NCBI GenBank assembly: GCA_022605405.1
Contig: JABYQQ010000020.1
Location: 372,001 to 436,000, forward strand
Direction: 5' to 3'
Source: Earliella scabrosa
Lineage: Eukaryota > Basidiomycota > Agaricomycetes > Polyporales > Polyporaceae
Length of the DNA stretch: 64,000 bases
Shown: piece after piece, positions 13,712 to 24,032 of the stretch
Numbering within the stretch: the first letter of the stretch is position 1
Layout: each line of letters opens with the position of its first letter
Translations under genes and position numbers: made by a program
The notes under the pieces: model-generated
Seen by the model: only the letters and a program-made list of their open reading frames with translations
Database searches by the model: none
What the model was told of the DNA's origin: nothing

Positions 13712-16700
13712 CTACAGGGAGTTGTAGACTACCTGACAGAATGCACTGAACACTGCAGACGGAATCCGATCAAATCGTACAGCCGTCTCGATCATCTCCG
13801 CAGATTGCACGGACGTCGAGAGACTCCGGTGGTATGCACAATATTCGCAAACATAGGAACGCAGGGCTCGGACAGAATGGAGGGCTTCGTCCAATCTCTT
13901 GCCCCGCAGCTTCTCCTCCAGCCGGTCCTGTAGATCGGTACTTGTGAGCTTGCGTAGCTCCAGGAGCTCGGAGCTCTCTTCAAGTAGCTCCGGCATGTAC
14001 TTCTCCACATAATACAACCCAAGCCGCATGCATCCGAGGGCGAGCGTAGCGTGCGCCTGGGCAGCATCAACGTGGAACTCGGGCCGAGGAAGCGCCTTCG
14101 TCTTCTCGGGGTCGAGGAGGAAGTCGCGAAAGGTGGTGTGCATGAAACGAAACTCCGGCTCCCAGTCCGGGTCGTCGTCCTCTTGAACGATGTCAATCAC
14201 GGCTCCGAGGGGGCGCAAGATGGACATGAACTCTTCGTGGGGGATGCCAATGAGTGTCGCCAGTGTTCTTGGTTGCCGGCCCGTGAGTGACTCGGTGTTG
14301 CAGACAGAAATGACTCCAAGAACCAGTGATATTCGATCCACCAACTGTTTGTACATAGAACTTGCTGGGAACGCGGTCTTGAGCACCGTGAGGTGGAGAT
14401 TCTCAAGATGTGGCAGTTGCATATGGCGGTCTGGGGACAGGAGGAGGGCGAGACGTTCATTCAGAGAGTGGTTGCTGAGATCGCCTTGACATAGAAAATC
14501 CACCGCGGTACTTGCGTACACGAACATACCCTCGGAGCGGTTGACAAGTTGCTCAATATAAGTAGGATTTGCGGCGGACCATGCAAGGCTGATTGGTTGC
14601 CTGGACAGCTTGTCGCGAATCACGGCTTCGATGTCGCGGGTAACAGTGTTCTGGTCGCCAATGTCACGGAACGTCCGTCTGAGGACGGAGGGGTGGGCGT
14701 CCAAAATGTGGCGCACGGAGTCCGGCTCGGGGCGCGAAGTGAGCAAGATGCGAAGGGGTGAGGAGGGGGATTCGGTGCAGGAGAGGAGAAGCGTGAGCAG
14801 GGTGGGAACGGCGTCAATATCCTCCGCCGTGCACTCGTCCAGGGCATCGACAACGAAGAAGATCGGGGAGTGAGGGTTTGACTTAGACTCGGATAGCTGT
14901 CCAAGGGGTCCGCGCACTAAGTCCTCGCATGCATACTGCAACTGCTGTTGCTGTGAGCCGCCCCCTCTCTTTAAGTACTCTCGGGCGGCGGATACGACGG
15001 CGTTGTGAAGAGCATCCGAGTCTGGGAGGGTAGCAAGCTGGAAGGCAATGGTATTGAAGAAGGAGAGTGCCGAGTTGGGTCCCTGAGGACCACGGGTAAA
15101 GAAGAAAGATGCTCCTAAGCGTTTCGAGTCGTCGAGTTGGCGACAGAGCTCGGACGCAATTGTGGACTTGCCCATCCCGGCGGCTCCGACCAGTACGAAG
15201 ACCCGATGTTCGGCATTGACCCTGCTGCATTGGTCGACCCAGGCATGAATTTCGCGAATGATATTCTCCCGGGTGCCCTGAAGATATTGCGCCTTGCCCG
15301 CATTGTCGCCAGAGCGGTATGATGTGCCGGCCAAGGGGCGGAGACTCCTTAGAATGGTGTTCGCATCAGCTAGAAAGTGTGAAAGGGTTGATAAAATGCT
15401 CAACAGGAACATTCGCATGACAGGGCTGACCTGCATCCTACGAACATTCATGAGCGCAAATATGTGGTCAAATACTCATGGAACATACCTTCAAAGTGAC
15501 GAAGCTATGGGACTTCAGGACTTCGCAAATGTAGCTCGACTCCGATCGTAAGGTTATGAAGATTCGGAGTGGCGAAGAAGGTTCCTGAGTACAAGAGAGA
15601 AGCAGCTTAAGGAAGTCGGGCACGGTGTCGATGTCTTCTCCTGTACATTGATCCAGACCATCGATAACAAGGAAGATGGGAGGATGAGAATCCAACTTGG
15701 CCAGCTCCCGGAAAGGACCTCGTACCAGGTCTTCACAAGCATACCCCATTTGTTGTTGCTGTGCACCGCCTCCGTGCTTCAGATAATTCCATGCCGCAGA
15801 CACGATGATATTGTGCAAGGCATCTGGCTGCATGTTAGCCAGCTGGAAGGCAATGGTGTTGAAGAAGAAACGGGTGGATGCGTGTTCTGGAATACGGCGA
15901 GTGAAGAAAAATGACGCTCCAAGACGTTTTCGATCACTGAGCCGTCGACAGAACTCAGAGACAATGGTTGAGTCCCCAACCCCGGAAGCTCCTAAGACCA
16001 CAAGTACCCGATGATTTGCGCCGGGCGCGCTGCTTTGTTTGACCCAGGCATCGAATAGTTGTACCAGATAATCTTGACTACGGAGAAGGGCTCGAGTCGT
16101 TTCCACGTCATCAACCGGAGGGTATGAAGCGTTGTCCAACGGACGAAGCTCTTGTAGGATTCTGGCATCAACTAATATGACGGTTCGTGAGTTAGCAGAA
16201 TGCCCGAAGCAGATCTTCAAGACAGGGACCCTAACCTTCATTCTGCACAATGACGTTGAGTAAATGTCTGTGATCGTAGATAGTCAGAGAACATACCATC
16301 TGGAGGAGTCCTCTCAGCGTCTCTTGAATCACGGCTTCAATGGTAGTACCTCCCTGACCCTGCCAACAGTCAGTTAGTGGCTGAATGATTGATCTCAGAT
16401 AGTCGCATACCAGGAAGTTCTGACGTGCCCGTTCAATCCCCTTCCTTACGTTGTTCTCGATTTTGTCCGTATTCTGTCTGATATAGAAGACGTGTGCGCA
16501 CCACGGCATGTTCACAAGTCGGGATGCGTCTGTGAGCACTTGCTGAAGCTCACTATGCATGTCAAAGCACGTGGAGTCAGATCTTGGTCGTATGGTCTAT
16601 TAGCGAGGAGATGCACCTTTTCAGGTCATTGATGCGAATAGCGAGACTCGACACCTTGTTTGTGCGGAGGACTTTCTCTATCGCATTACGACGGTGAACG

Positions 16701-17066
16701 TAATCACTGGGAGTTCGGTCCAATTCCGTCTTGATAACATCGACGACATGACCCATGGCACTGTATAGATCTTCAACTTGCCGGCAAAGGGCTATCAGAA
16801 CCGTGTTGTTAAATCTGATGACCTGTACATTACAATGAATATCAACATCACTGGACAAGCACATGTTCTCTTACCTTGACTTGGGCCAATATTCCAACGA
16901 GCAGATCCACAATAAGACTCAACTCGGGTACAGGAGCGGACTCTATGTCGGATCGTCCGGTCTCTAAAGTCTTCACTGTGGCTAGAAGCGCGGCATCACG
17001 GAGGAGTCTGTGATACAGATTCTTGAAGTGTCTACAGAGTTTTGCAGGCATCGGGACAATAGGCAT
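13712..17066 (-). CDS. tandem dual-NACHT NLR, first NACHT degenerate and truncated
   Basis: Predicted NLR with two NACHT modules in one reading frame (about 985 aa from the first Met at 17066; the Met at 17051 is also possible). Exons, minus strand: 17066-16875, 16822-16617, 16552-16411, 16359-16297, 16242-16236 (7 nt), 16171-15489, 15437-15431 (second 7-nt microexon), 15369-13712; every phase fits. The N-terminal exons give the helical MLKL-like region. NACHT 1 has LGASGVGDST in place of a Walker A motif, so the lysine that contacts phosphate is Asp; its Walker B is FLVIDGLDQC. It ends abruptly at SHSFVTLK and is followed directly by the microexon and NACHT 2. NACHT 2 is complete (GAAGMGKST, FVVDALDEC, HTTFRDFLLDPEK) with its winged-helix end. 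No C-terminal repeats follow. It looks like an in-frame partial tandem duplication. Two separate genes are the alternative, but the second would lack its N-terminal exons. Confidence 0.78.
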
Positions 17067-17245
17067 AGAGAGGTATGAGTGTAGTGTGCCGGATGTGCAG
17101 TCGGAGAGGTGTACACGGGCATCAACGAGAGGGCTAGGCGGTGAAAGAGCGGGTGAGGCACGGCCAATACCTCCGTGTACATTACGTGGCTAGTGACAGT
17201 CATCAATCATAGGTGCGAACCTAAGTTGACGTTGAAGCGGAAGCA

Positions 17246-17761
17246 TTAGTATCGCCTCTGAATCCTATCAGCTTCTGATGCATTCAGAACGTATCCCCTT
17301 GCATTAATGTAACACGAGGGCCGACTTCTTCGAATTGCTGACGCTGTCAGAACTGATTGCGGCAGCAGAGTATATACATAAGTCAACTCACGTGTCGCGA
17401 TGAAGCACGCGGTTGCAGTGCAGTTTCGGGGTATAGCACACCCGAAGGAGACCAAAATGAAGGAGTGCGTTATGCACAATGGGACGTAAGGAGACGGCCC
17501 AAAGGCAGGGACGTGTTTCTCGAGCGCGGTCAATGCGACTTCCAACGCCTGCTTTTTCTCGTAAAGCCCTCCGGCCCCCCTGTACCGTGGGTGAGCCATG
17601 TTCAGACGAATCTGGGGGGGAGCGTCGACCATGCAGGTCATAGTGCCAGTAGCAAGGGGCGGGGAGTTGCACAACAAATCTGCTGCGGTTGGTGGTGGGA
17701 CGAACGGGGTCTGCGGATGTTTGGAGGTCTGCGCCGGTCCAAGTTTGTTATAGGTCGACAT
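17246..17761 (-). CDS. hypothetical protein upstream of the dual-NACHT gene
   Basis: A 171-codon open frame on the same strand as the dual-NACHT gene, about 180 nt upstream of it. The middle part (MAHPRYRGAGGLYEKKQALE...) reads like protein, with an alpha-helical Lys/Glu/Leu segment, and is followed by a hydrophobic, Cys-containing region. I do not recognise a family. It might be an independent small gene, a decayed exon, or chance. No introns or promoter can be assigned with confidence. Confidence 0.25.
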   Translation of the reverse strand: MSTYNKLGPAQTSKHPQTPFVPPPTAADLLCNSPPLATGTMTCMVDAPPQIRLNMAHPRYRGAGGLYEKKQALEVALTALEKHVPAFGPSPYVPLCITHSFILVSFGCAIPRNCTATACFIATRELTYVYTLLPQSVLTASAIRRSRPSCYINARGYVLNASEADRIQRRY

Positions 17762-19480
17762 GGTGGTTGCAAAAGGGGCGAGCGGAATGGAAATGTGTCA
17801 GTTCCCGTGCATGCACGCATATGCTCTCCGTACTTTCGAATAAGCATTTCCACGATGTTTTTCCTCCAAACGCATGGTTGAGTGACCTCCCTAGCTTCCA
17901 GCGCGCGCGTTACTGATTCGTTCCCATCTTGTCGGTGCGGAACGACGGAGGTGAGTAGAGTGACAGAGTTCAAGTTCGCTATGTGCTTTGACGGCGGCTG
18001 AGAAAGAGAGAGAGGGCGGACAGAGTCTAGGGGGGATCATGTAGTGTGATTGAATGAATTGTCAGGAGAGCGCTTGGGACTGGGTACAGCGAGATAGGGA
18101 GCAGAAGTGCTTCTCGAGGCCGGAAAGGCAGGGCGCTAATGGGCAGCGGGGAAGACCAACGGCGTGGCAGGGAACTCGATCCAACGCCTATGCTGACGCC
18201 GATGTACGACAAACGCTCAAATTGACAGCGCGGCGCGCGGACGAGCGTAGTGGATACCGGTCGCGTCGATGATCGCCCCTCGCAATCTATCTTCAGCTGA
18301 GCACGGCTCCAAGATACAAAAGTGATGACGGTGGGCCTGCTCTCTATCGGTTCGCACTGGCATTACGGGCTAGAGGCGGCAAGCACGCTCTGCGTGTGTT
18401 GTCCTCCTTCCTCATTGTTGCTGAGTTGGCACAATATCGGGAAATGAGCAAGCGCGACGGCCTGACGGGTGCGCGAGCGCATGCCGGAGCCGAACGGTTC
18501 ATTCTAGTCTGTATTCACTAGTCCTTCCCGCCCCTTGTCTCGCCGATGGAGGTGTATGCCTTGCGCATCTTTCTCCACCTCAATCAGTTTGTTGGTCTCC
18601 GCAGCAAAGGTCTGGAGAGCATGAGGAGCAACCTATGAGGGGCCGAGGAGGGCGCGCAAGGACAATCCTAGGAGGGTTCGTGACCACCTAGTGGCACGTC
18701 GGAACGCATCTTTGCGACTTAGTAGACGGTGGAGCGACGCACAAGGGGCGCACAGGACCTAAGTGGGGACGTCGAAGGGGCCCCATTGTACCCGACGGTG
18801 AGTGAGAGAGAGAGACAAAGGCAGATAGAGGGGACTGCTTAAACTCTCCAATTAGGACGATGCAAAACGCCGCCGGGGGCGGAAGTTCCATCTTGAGTCC
18901 AGCGTACAATTCTATGAAATTCGACCTACGGAGCTGATGTTGTCAGAAGCTATCGGTATACGAGAGGTTATCGAAAGATTCAAACTGTATGATTATGGAA
19001 ATCCGGCAACCTGGGTTGATTGCGCACTCACTCCCAATTGAGGCGCAAAATTGAAATCAACAACGGTGTAGTCGTCCCTAGTCACTGAGCCCGGGATGGT
19101 CGTAGACGTGGACGTGGACGTAGACGTAGACCTCGACCTAGACGTAGCGTACATGCGGTGCGCATGCTGCTATATCCTACGGGCTGCTGAATCAGCTGCC
19201 TCAGATCCCGACGCCTGTCGTACCCTACTCCAACGGCCAGTGACCATGCCAGCGGTGCTGGTTGGGTTCTTGAAAGTGGAAATGTGAATAAAAGTAGTAT
19301 ATCTATGCTTTGCCGGGAATTAACTATTGATCAATCACATCATTCAGACATATTGTATAGCCGACATAGTACTAAGTACACTGATAGTGAGTCGCTAGTA
19401 TATCCATACTGGTACCCACAATACTAAGTATGGTCCAACCGCGCGCGCTTGAACAGGACTCGCCACACCGATATAGAGCG
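17762..19480. other. intergenic, weak repeat traces and a short GACGTG-type tandem repeat
   Basis: No gene is supported. A block resembling part of dispersed repeat A is visible around 18240-18320. At about 19099-19150 there is an imperfect 6-bp tandem repeat (GTAGAC/GTGGAC), which in one frame reads as alternating Val-Asp. The rest is unassigned sequence 3' of the next NLR gene. Confidence 0.45.
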
Positions 19481-22400
19481 TCAAGGTGAGCGCAGCCAAC
19501 TCTCCACCTCGCGTAGTAGGTCTCTGCGTGACTCGACATACCGCCTTCGCTCAGCGTACGCTAGGTCTGCAACGAAGTTCCCTTGGGCCGCTGATGAGAG
19601 CCGGTCATGGTGCGACCAATTTGCCAGAGCGTAGTGAACATGAAGGTACTCCTGCGCTGTGGGAGGTGGGTGTTCTGCCTTATATCTTTGGAAGGACTGG
19701 ATATCCACAGGATTCAGCTTCATGTCGCGAAGGAATGAGATCGATGTTTTGGCACAACTATCCGCAAGAAGCAGATGAACGGCTGGGGCATCCACGCGGA
19801 ATCGTTCGGGACATCGGTCGGTTAGGAGAAACTCGCGGAAAGTGACATGCACCACACGGAAGGGAGAGTTGACGTTGCCGAACTCGTAGACGAGGACCGC
19901 GCGTAGGCTGTTGAGAATGGAGATAGAGCGCTGTACGGGGATAGAGTGTCTGTTGGAATGGTCCGTCAACAGCTCGAGAGTGGTTGGAGATATTCCACCC
20001 CCCTCCTCCTGGACAACCGCAATGAAGCCTAGAACCTGGCGCATGCTCTGCTCCGCGTCGGAATCTTCAAGTGCCTGTTTGATGGGGAATGCTTCCGACA
20101 ATACTGTGCGGTAGAGAGCGTACAGCCCCTCGAGACCATGAGCAGGAACCCCCTCTGACACGGTTAAGAGAAGCCGGAGTCGGTGGCTGATGTTGTAGGG
20201 ATCCAACAAGAGGAAGGATACAGCTGTTCGTGCATAGATGAATACCCCATTGGACCGAGTTGCGAGGTCCTCTGCAACTGAGGGATTGTCGTTGTACCAC
20301 ATCTTGCTCCAAGGAGATTTGTTGAGCTCATTATCGAGGAACGAGTGTATATCTCCATGGACCGAGGATGCGAATTCCATGAGGTCAAGACGACAGATGA
20401 AGGGAGATAGCCTGGGTGATTCAAGGACCTCCTTGACATAGTGGGGCTCCGGACGTGAAATCACGAAGATGCGGAGAGGAGTGTTGGGTTTGGAAGCAAG
20501 GGATAGCAATAGGTTGAGAAGAAGGGGCATACGTTCACGAGTGTCCTGTATGCATTCATCCAGAGCGTCAATGACAACGATGATCGGCTTGTGCGTGATG
20601 GGTAGCTCTTGGAGGGGATTTTTGAGTAAAGCGTCACATGCGTACTGCATTCCCTGCATCATGCCCCTTTTGAGGTACTCTCGAGCAGCCATGACTATAG
20701 GTAGGAAGAGAGATTCCTGAGAGCGCGCGAGCTGTACTGCGATGGAGGGGAAGAAATGATCCGTGCAGTTGAGTCCTTTAGCATCGCGGGTGAAGAAGAA
20801 CGAGGCACCAAGATGACGGCCTTGAAACTCCTGGGAATCCAAGCGGCGACATAGCTCCATCGCAATGGTAGACTTTCCGAGTCCCGCCTGGCCGTACATA
20901 TAGAGGATGTTCTTCTGTCTCCACTCGGGCTCTGTCTGAAGTGTCCAAGCATTGAGCTGTTGAAACACCTCTGTGCGTGTGCCCTTGTGGAATCCAAGCT
21001 TTCGCTCGTTGATTGTTGCCCGATGACCTCCATTGACCTTAGGAGTGAGTTTCTCGAGAACCCTCTCGTGTGCTATAATTATTGATCACTTCATCAGCCA
21101 TTTTATAAGAATACATTAGGATGGTTCCGAACCTTCACGCTACATTATGACGTTCATTCTGCACATTTAATAAAAAACGAGAACTTCTACTTTCTGGCGT
21201 ACATACATTTTGATTCCCATACGAAATGTTGTCTGAACGCCGTAAACATTTTGTGAGGTGCTCCGTAAACATTTCGACGGGCGCTCTTGTGGACTTTGGC
21301 AGAGGGAGAACGGGCGCCAAAGAAAATGCGACGAGCGAGACTCGAACTAACGACCTCGCTTAACGCCTCCTCAAACCAGGCGCTCAGCCACTACACCACA
21401 AGAGCTTGGTGCGGTGAGTATATAAGCGCGCTATATGCAGCTTTGCGCAGGCTGGCAATGGTCGATAATGGCCCTTGTTACATGATCAGCTAGTCATTGA
21501 GCTCTATACAGACGCTTCCATCGCTTACAGCTTCTGCTTATGGTGCTTTTATTAAGGGAGCCCTCTGAAGATGCAGCATGACCACCGTGGCTTATGTAAT
21601 ACTCACAGACAGCCCTCAGGTTGTCACAACTCAACCTATGGCGTTCGCACTGCACAATACATGTCAAATTTGCAGTCATAATCCCTCTAGCTAATGCCTA
21701 ATCATGCTACTTTTGATCAACCAAGCTCAAACACTCCGAGGACCGATGTAAATTCAGGTCTACCATCCCATCATCATGGCCTCGGCAACCTCCGAAGACT
21801 ACCAATAGGCGCCCACAATCAGCCATTCGGATTAGGCGCCCGAGAAAGTGTTTACGGCGCACATTACAAAATGTTTGCGGCATGCTATGAAATTGTCGTC
21901 ATGCGGTGTTACATATGTAAGTCTCTCAGCGAGAAATGTCTTTCCGTTTTTATTTAAATGTGCAGAATGACCATCATACTACATCGTGCGACAATCAGTA
22001 TCGATGTTTGCTCTCTCTAAAAAAATCATACATACAATGAGAAGTTTCAAAGTGTCGTAGACTAATTCCTCTACCACAATGTTGTTCTGTAGCTGTGCCC
22101 ACAGTGAGAATGTAAGACAGTTCAGGAGTGGTATCACGACTCACGTGGAACCGCTGGAATGCGGCAGCAAGATGGTTCTTCATTACCCCCAAACAATCCG
22201 TATGTTGAGTACTCCTAAGCCATCTCGTAGCCCAAGAACGCTTCTGCATTGGCCTCACTATCTCAACGATGTCTTCAAGATCACTGATCGAGTGTTAGGT
22301 AGCTGTTCTCAAATGACGACTCGAATGCGACTTACGCGACTAGCCTATCGATGCGCTCTTTGAGTTGAGGTGATTGCACTGTTTTGGTCTGCACTGCAAC

Positions 22401-22756
22401 GCAGTCAGACGGGTCCAGAGCATTTTGGCCAATCTTCTCTGCAACAGCTTTACTGACTGCCCGAATCTTGTGCTGAATGTTGTTAATCTCTTGCAATAGC
22501 CCTCTGGAGTCTTCGTCATTAGCCCGAACTGTCTAGGTAGTGTTACTTCACCAGTTCTCCAAATGACCGCAGCTATACCCCGTGACTGTGCACTTACTTT
22601 GACCTTCTTCAGAATCTCTATCATGAGCTTTGCTGGCATGCCCAAAACAGGTGCTATGTCCCCCGCAACTGCCTCGGTCGTCTCCAACGCGATTATGGTG
22701 GCGTCTATTGTTGTATCGCCGTGGTTTCTCCAGAAGTTGCGAAAGCACTGCATCAT
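19481..22756 (-). CDS. divergent NACHT-domain NLR with an element-loaded intron
   Basis: Predicted STAND NTPase of about 716 aa. Exons, minus strand: 22756-22598, 22532-22336, 22283-22145, 22092-22036 (57 nt), a 7-nt microexon, and 21072-19481. The microexon is either 21972-21978 or a site near 21154-21160; both have weak GTCAT donors. The N-terminal exons encode helices (PAKLMIEILKKVK, RANDEDSRGLLQEI, LEDIVEIVRPMQKRS) that align with those of the other NLRs. The large exon has Walker A GQAGLGKST, Walker B VVIDALDEC, and HVTFREFLL in the winged-helix part. It is the most divergent of the five, and lacks the AQQQQ-type insertion between the two motifs. Intron 4 is about 960 nt and is almost filled by an inverted-repeat element. 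It has no C-terminal repeats. Start chosen at the Met-Met pair just before the conserved helices; an upstream Met at 22816 is in frame. Confidence 0.8.
21136..21988. mobile_element. ~850-bp inverted-repeat (TIR/foldback) element inside an NLR intron
   Basis: The two ends are inverted copies of each other. The left end CACGCTACATTATGACG and the reverse complement of the right end CACGATGTAGTATGATGG both continue into the shared TTCATTCTGCACATTTAA-type sequence. The similarity runs inward imperfectly for about 155 bp, including CCGTAAACATTT on both arms. There is no transposase frame, so it would be a non-autonomous element or foldback. I see no clear target-site duplication. The centre holds a tRNA-like sequence. 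It lies between exon 4 and the last exon of the divergent NLR, and the NLR microexon probably falls within one arm, so an inverted duplication of host intron sequence is the alternative. Confidence 0.6.
21327..21405 (-). pseudogene. tRNA-like sequence (possible tRNA-derived SINE or decayed tRNA)
   Basis: On the minus strand there is an A-box-like TGGTGTAGTGG and a B-box-like AGTTCGAGTC at tRNA spacing, with a D-arm that pairs and an anticodon arm that nearly pairs; the loop would read TTG (Gln). The acceptor stem does not pair properly and the T stem has a mismatch. A 10-bp inverted repeat (GCTCTTGTGG / CCACAAGAGC) surrounds it. This fits a tRNA-derived element rather than a working tRNA gene. 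Confidence 0.45.
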
Positions 22757-22819
22757 AGACAAGCGAGAGATGGTTGGTTGAAACTGGGGTGGGCAGGGTG
22801 GGATACGAGTAGCCACACA

Positions 22820-24032
22820 GAAGCGTAACCTATTGTTAATATAACACAGATTTCACACCAGCGCTTACATGTCGTGGGACCTCCGGCGAGGCAGTGGACA
22901 GCGAAGCCCGCACAACCTCCATTGGCAGGTCAGCGTGCAGCTTTCGGGGAAGATTAGCTACTTCTACATCTTGGTCACGCGTCGAAGTGTATACATACAT
23001 GAGCGCCACAACCGTAGCACCGGCCCAGTCCGATATCGGGAAAGATAAATAATTTCCGACCGGGGTTTCAGTACAGGAGCGAGACATCGACCAGATGAAG
23101 TAAAGGTGTCATAGTGAACTCAACTTATGTCGCCTGCTCACTCAGTTGGCTAAGATCCGTCAAGACTGCTGATCGCGCTTAAAGCCAGTAACGTCGTTGG
23201 TTCGATTCTGCTTTGGGTTGGCGTTTTAGGTGTAGGCGCATTTGTTAATCCCTGCTCTAACTCAATTATACTTTGCCACAAGATGGTCCTTACTATCCGG
23301 ATTAACAGCTCCTTCCCTTTCAATCATATCAGCAAAGGCACGGTATTCCTGGACACGAGAGACAGAGAGAGAACATCTTTGTATTTATACTGCGTAAGCA
23401 GGCGGGCAATGCGCCAGCGACGCAGCATAAGATTGAAGATTTAAGTACTGACTTGAGGCGGGACTCAGGTGCCAATTTGTCACGGTTGTCCATCGATGCA
23501 TCCATCCTCTCATGGCGACCCGCAGGCCTCCTGGCGCCACTGTGGTGGAGTAAAGCTTCTTTTTGTCGCAGCCGCTCGCGTCAACGAGGAACCATTGCAC
23601 GTTGCCGGGCCCCACAGGGCATGGCCGTCGGCTTACGGCGTCCTGCAGTTACGGAGCAGTTGTCTCAGCTACTCGACTTCCAACACGTGTCCACGTTTGC
23701 CCGGAGGCCTATGGATAGAAGTATTAGTAACTTCAGTCAAAGACTCAAAGTTGACGGCATTCAATGGACTATATTTCCCAGTAATTGATTCCGCCGACTT
23801 CATAAACTCCGCTTCTGTGGACCTTTCTTGCAGAGTTATGCAATGAGTGTGTCATCCACCGCGATTCTCGGACCATCAGGACTCAGCTTCTGATAGTGCG
23901 CAGCCCCTGGGAACCTGTGGTGTTTAGGAGGGCCACGTTCTTGTCTACAAATTGGTACTGCTGTTGGACCTTCTCCTTGACCTTTCTCCTTCCTCACTTG
24001 CGTAGCTCAACAACCATAATCCGGCCATTGTC
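22820..24032. other. intergenic between divergent NLR genes
   Basis: Shared upstream region of the NLR at 19.5-22.8 kb (minus) and the NLR at 24.0 kb (plus). Apart from a tRNA-like stretch at 23.13-23.22 kb I see no gene. A pyrimidine-rich tract at about 23965-24000 just before the 24033 start is typical of fungal 5' leaders. Confidence 0.45.
23128..23222 (+). pseudogene. second tRNA-like sequence
   Basis: CTCACTCAGTTGGCTAAG resembles a tRNA D-arm/A-box, and GGTTCGATTCT about 50 nt later matches a B-box. The stems pair poorly and no anticodon can be assigned safely. It is probably a decayed tRNA or a tRNA-derived repeat. Confidence 0.3.

Noticed and set aside
16553..16620. Apparent loss of a GT splice donor (AAGATCTG) in the dual-NACHT gene, leaving a 31-nt intron
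   Set aside because: A normal donor (AAAAG/GTGCAT) lies 33 nt upstream and gives the right phase and a 64-nt intron, so the gene is not broken here.
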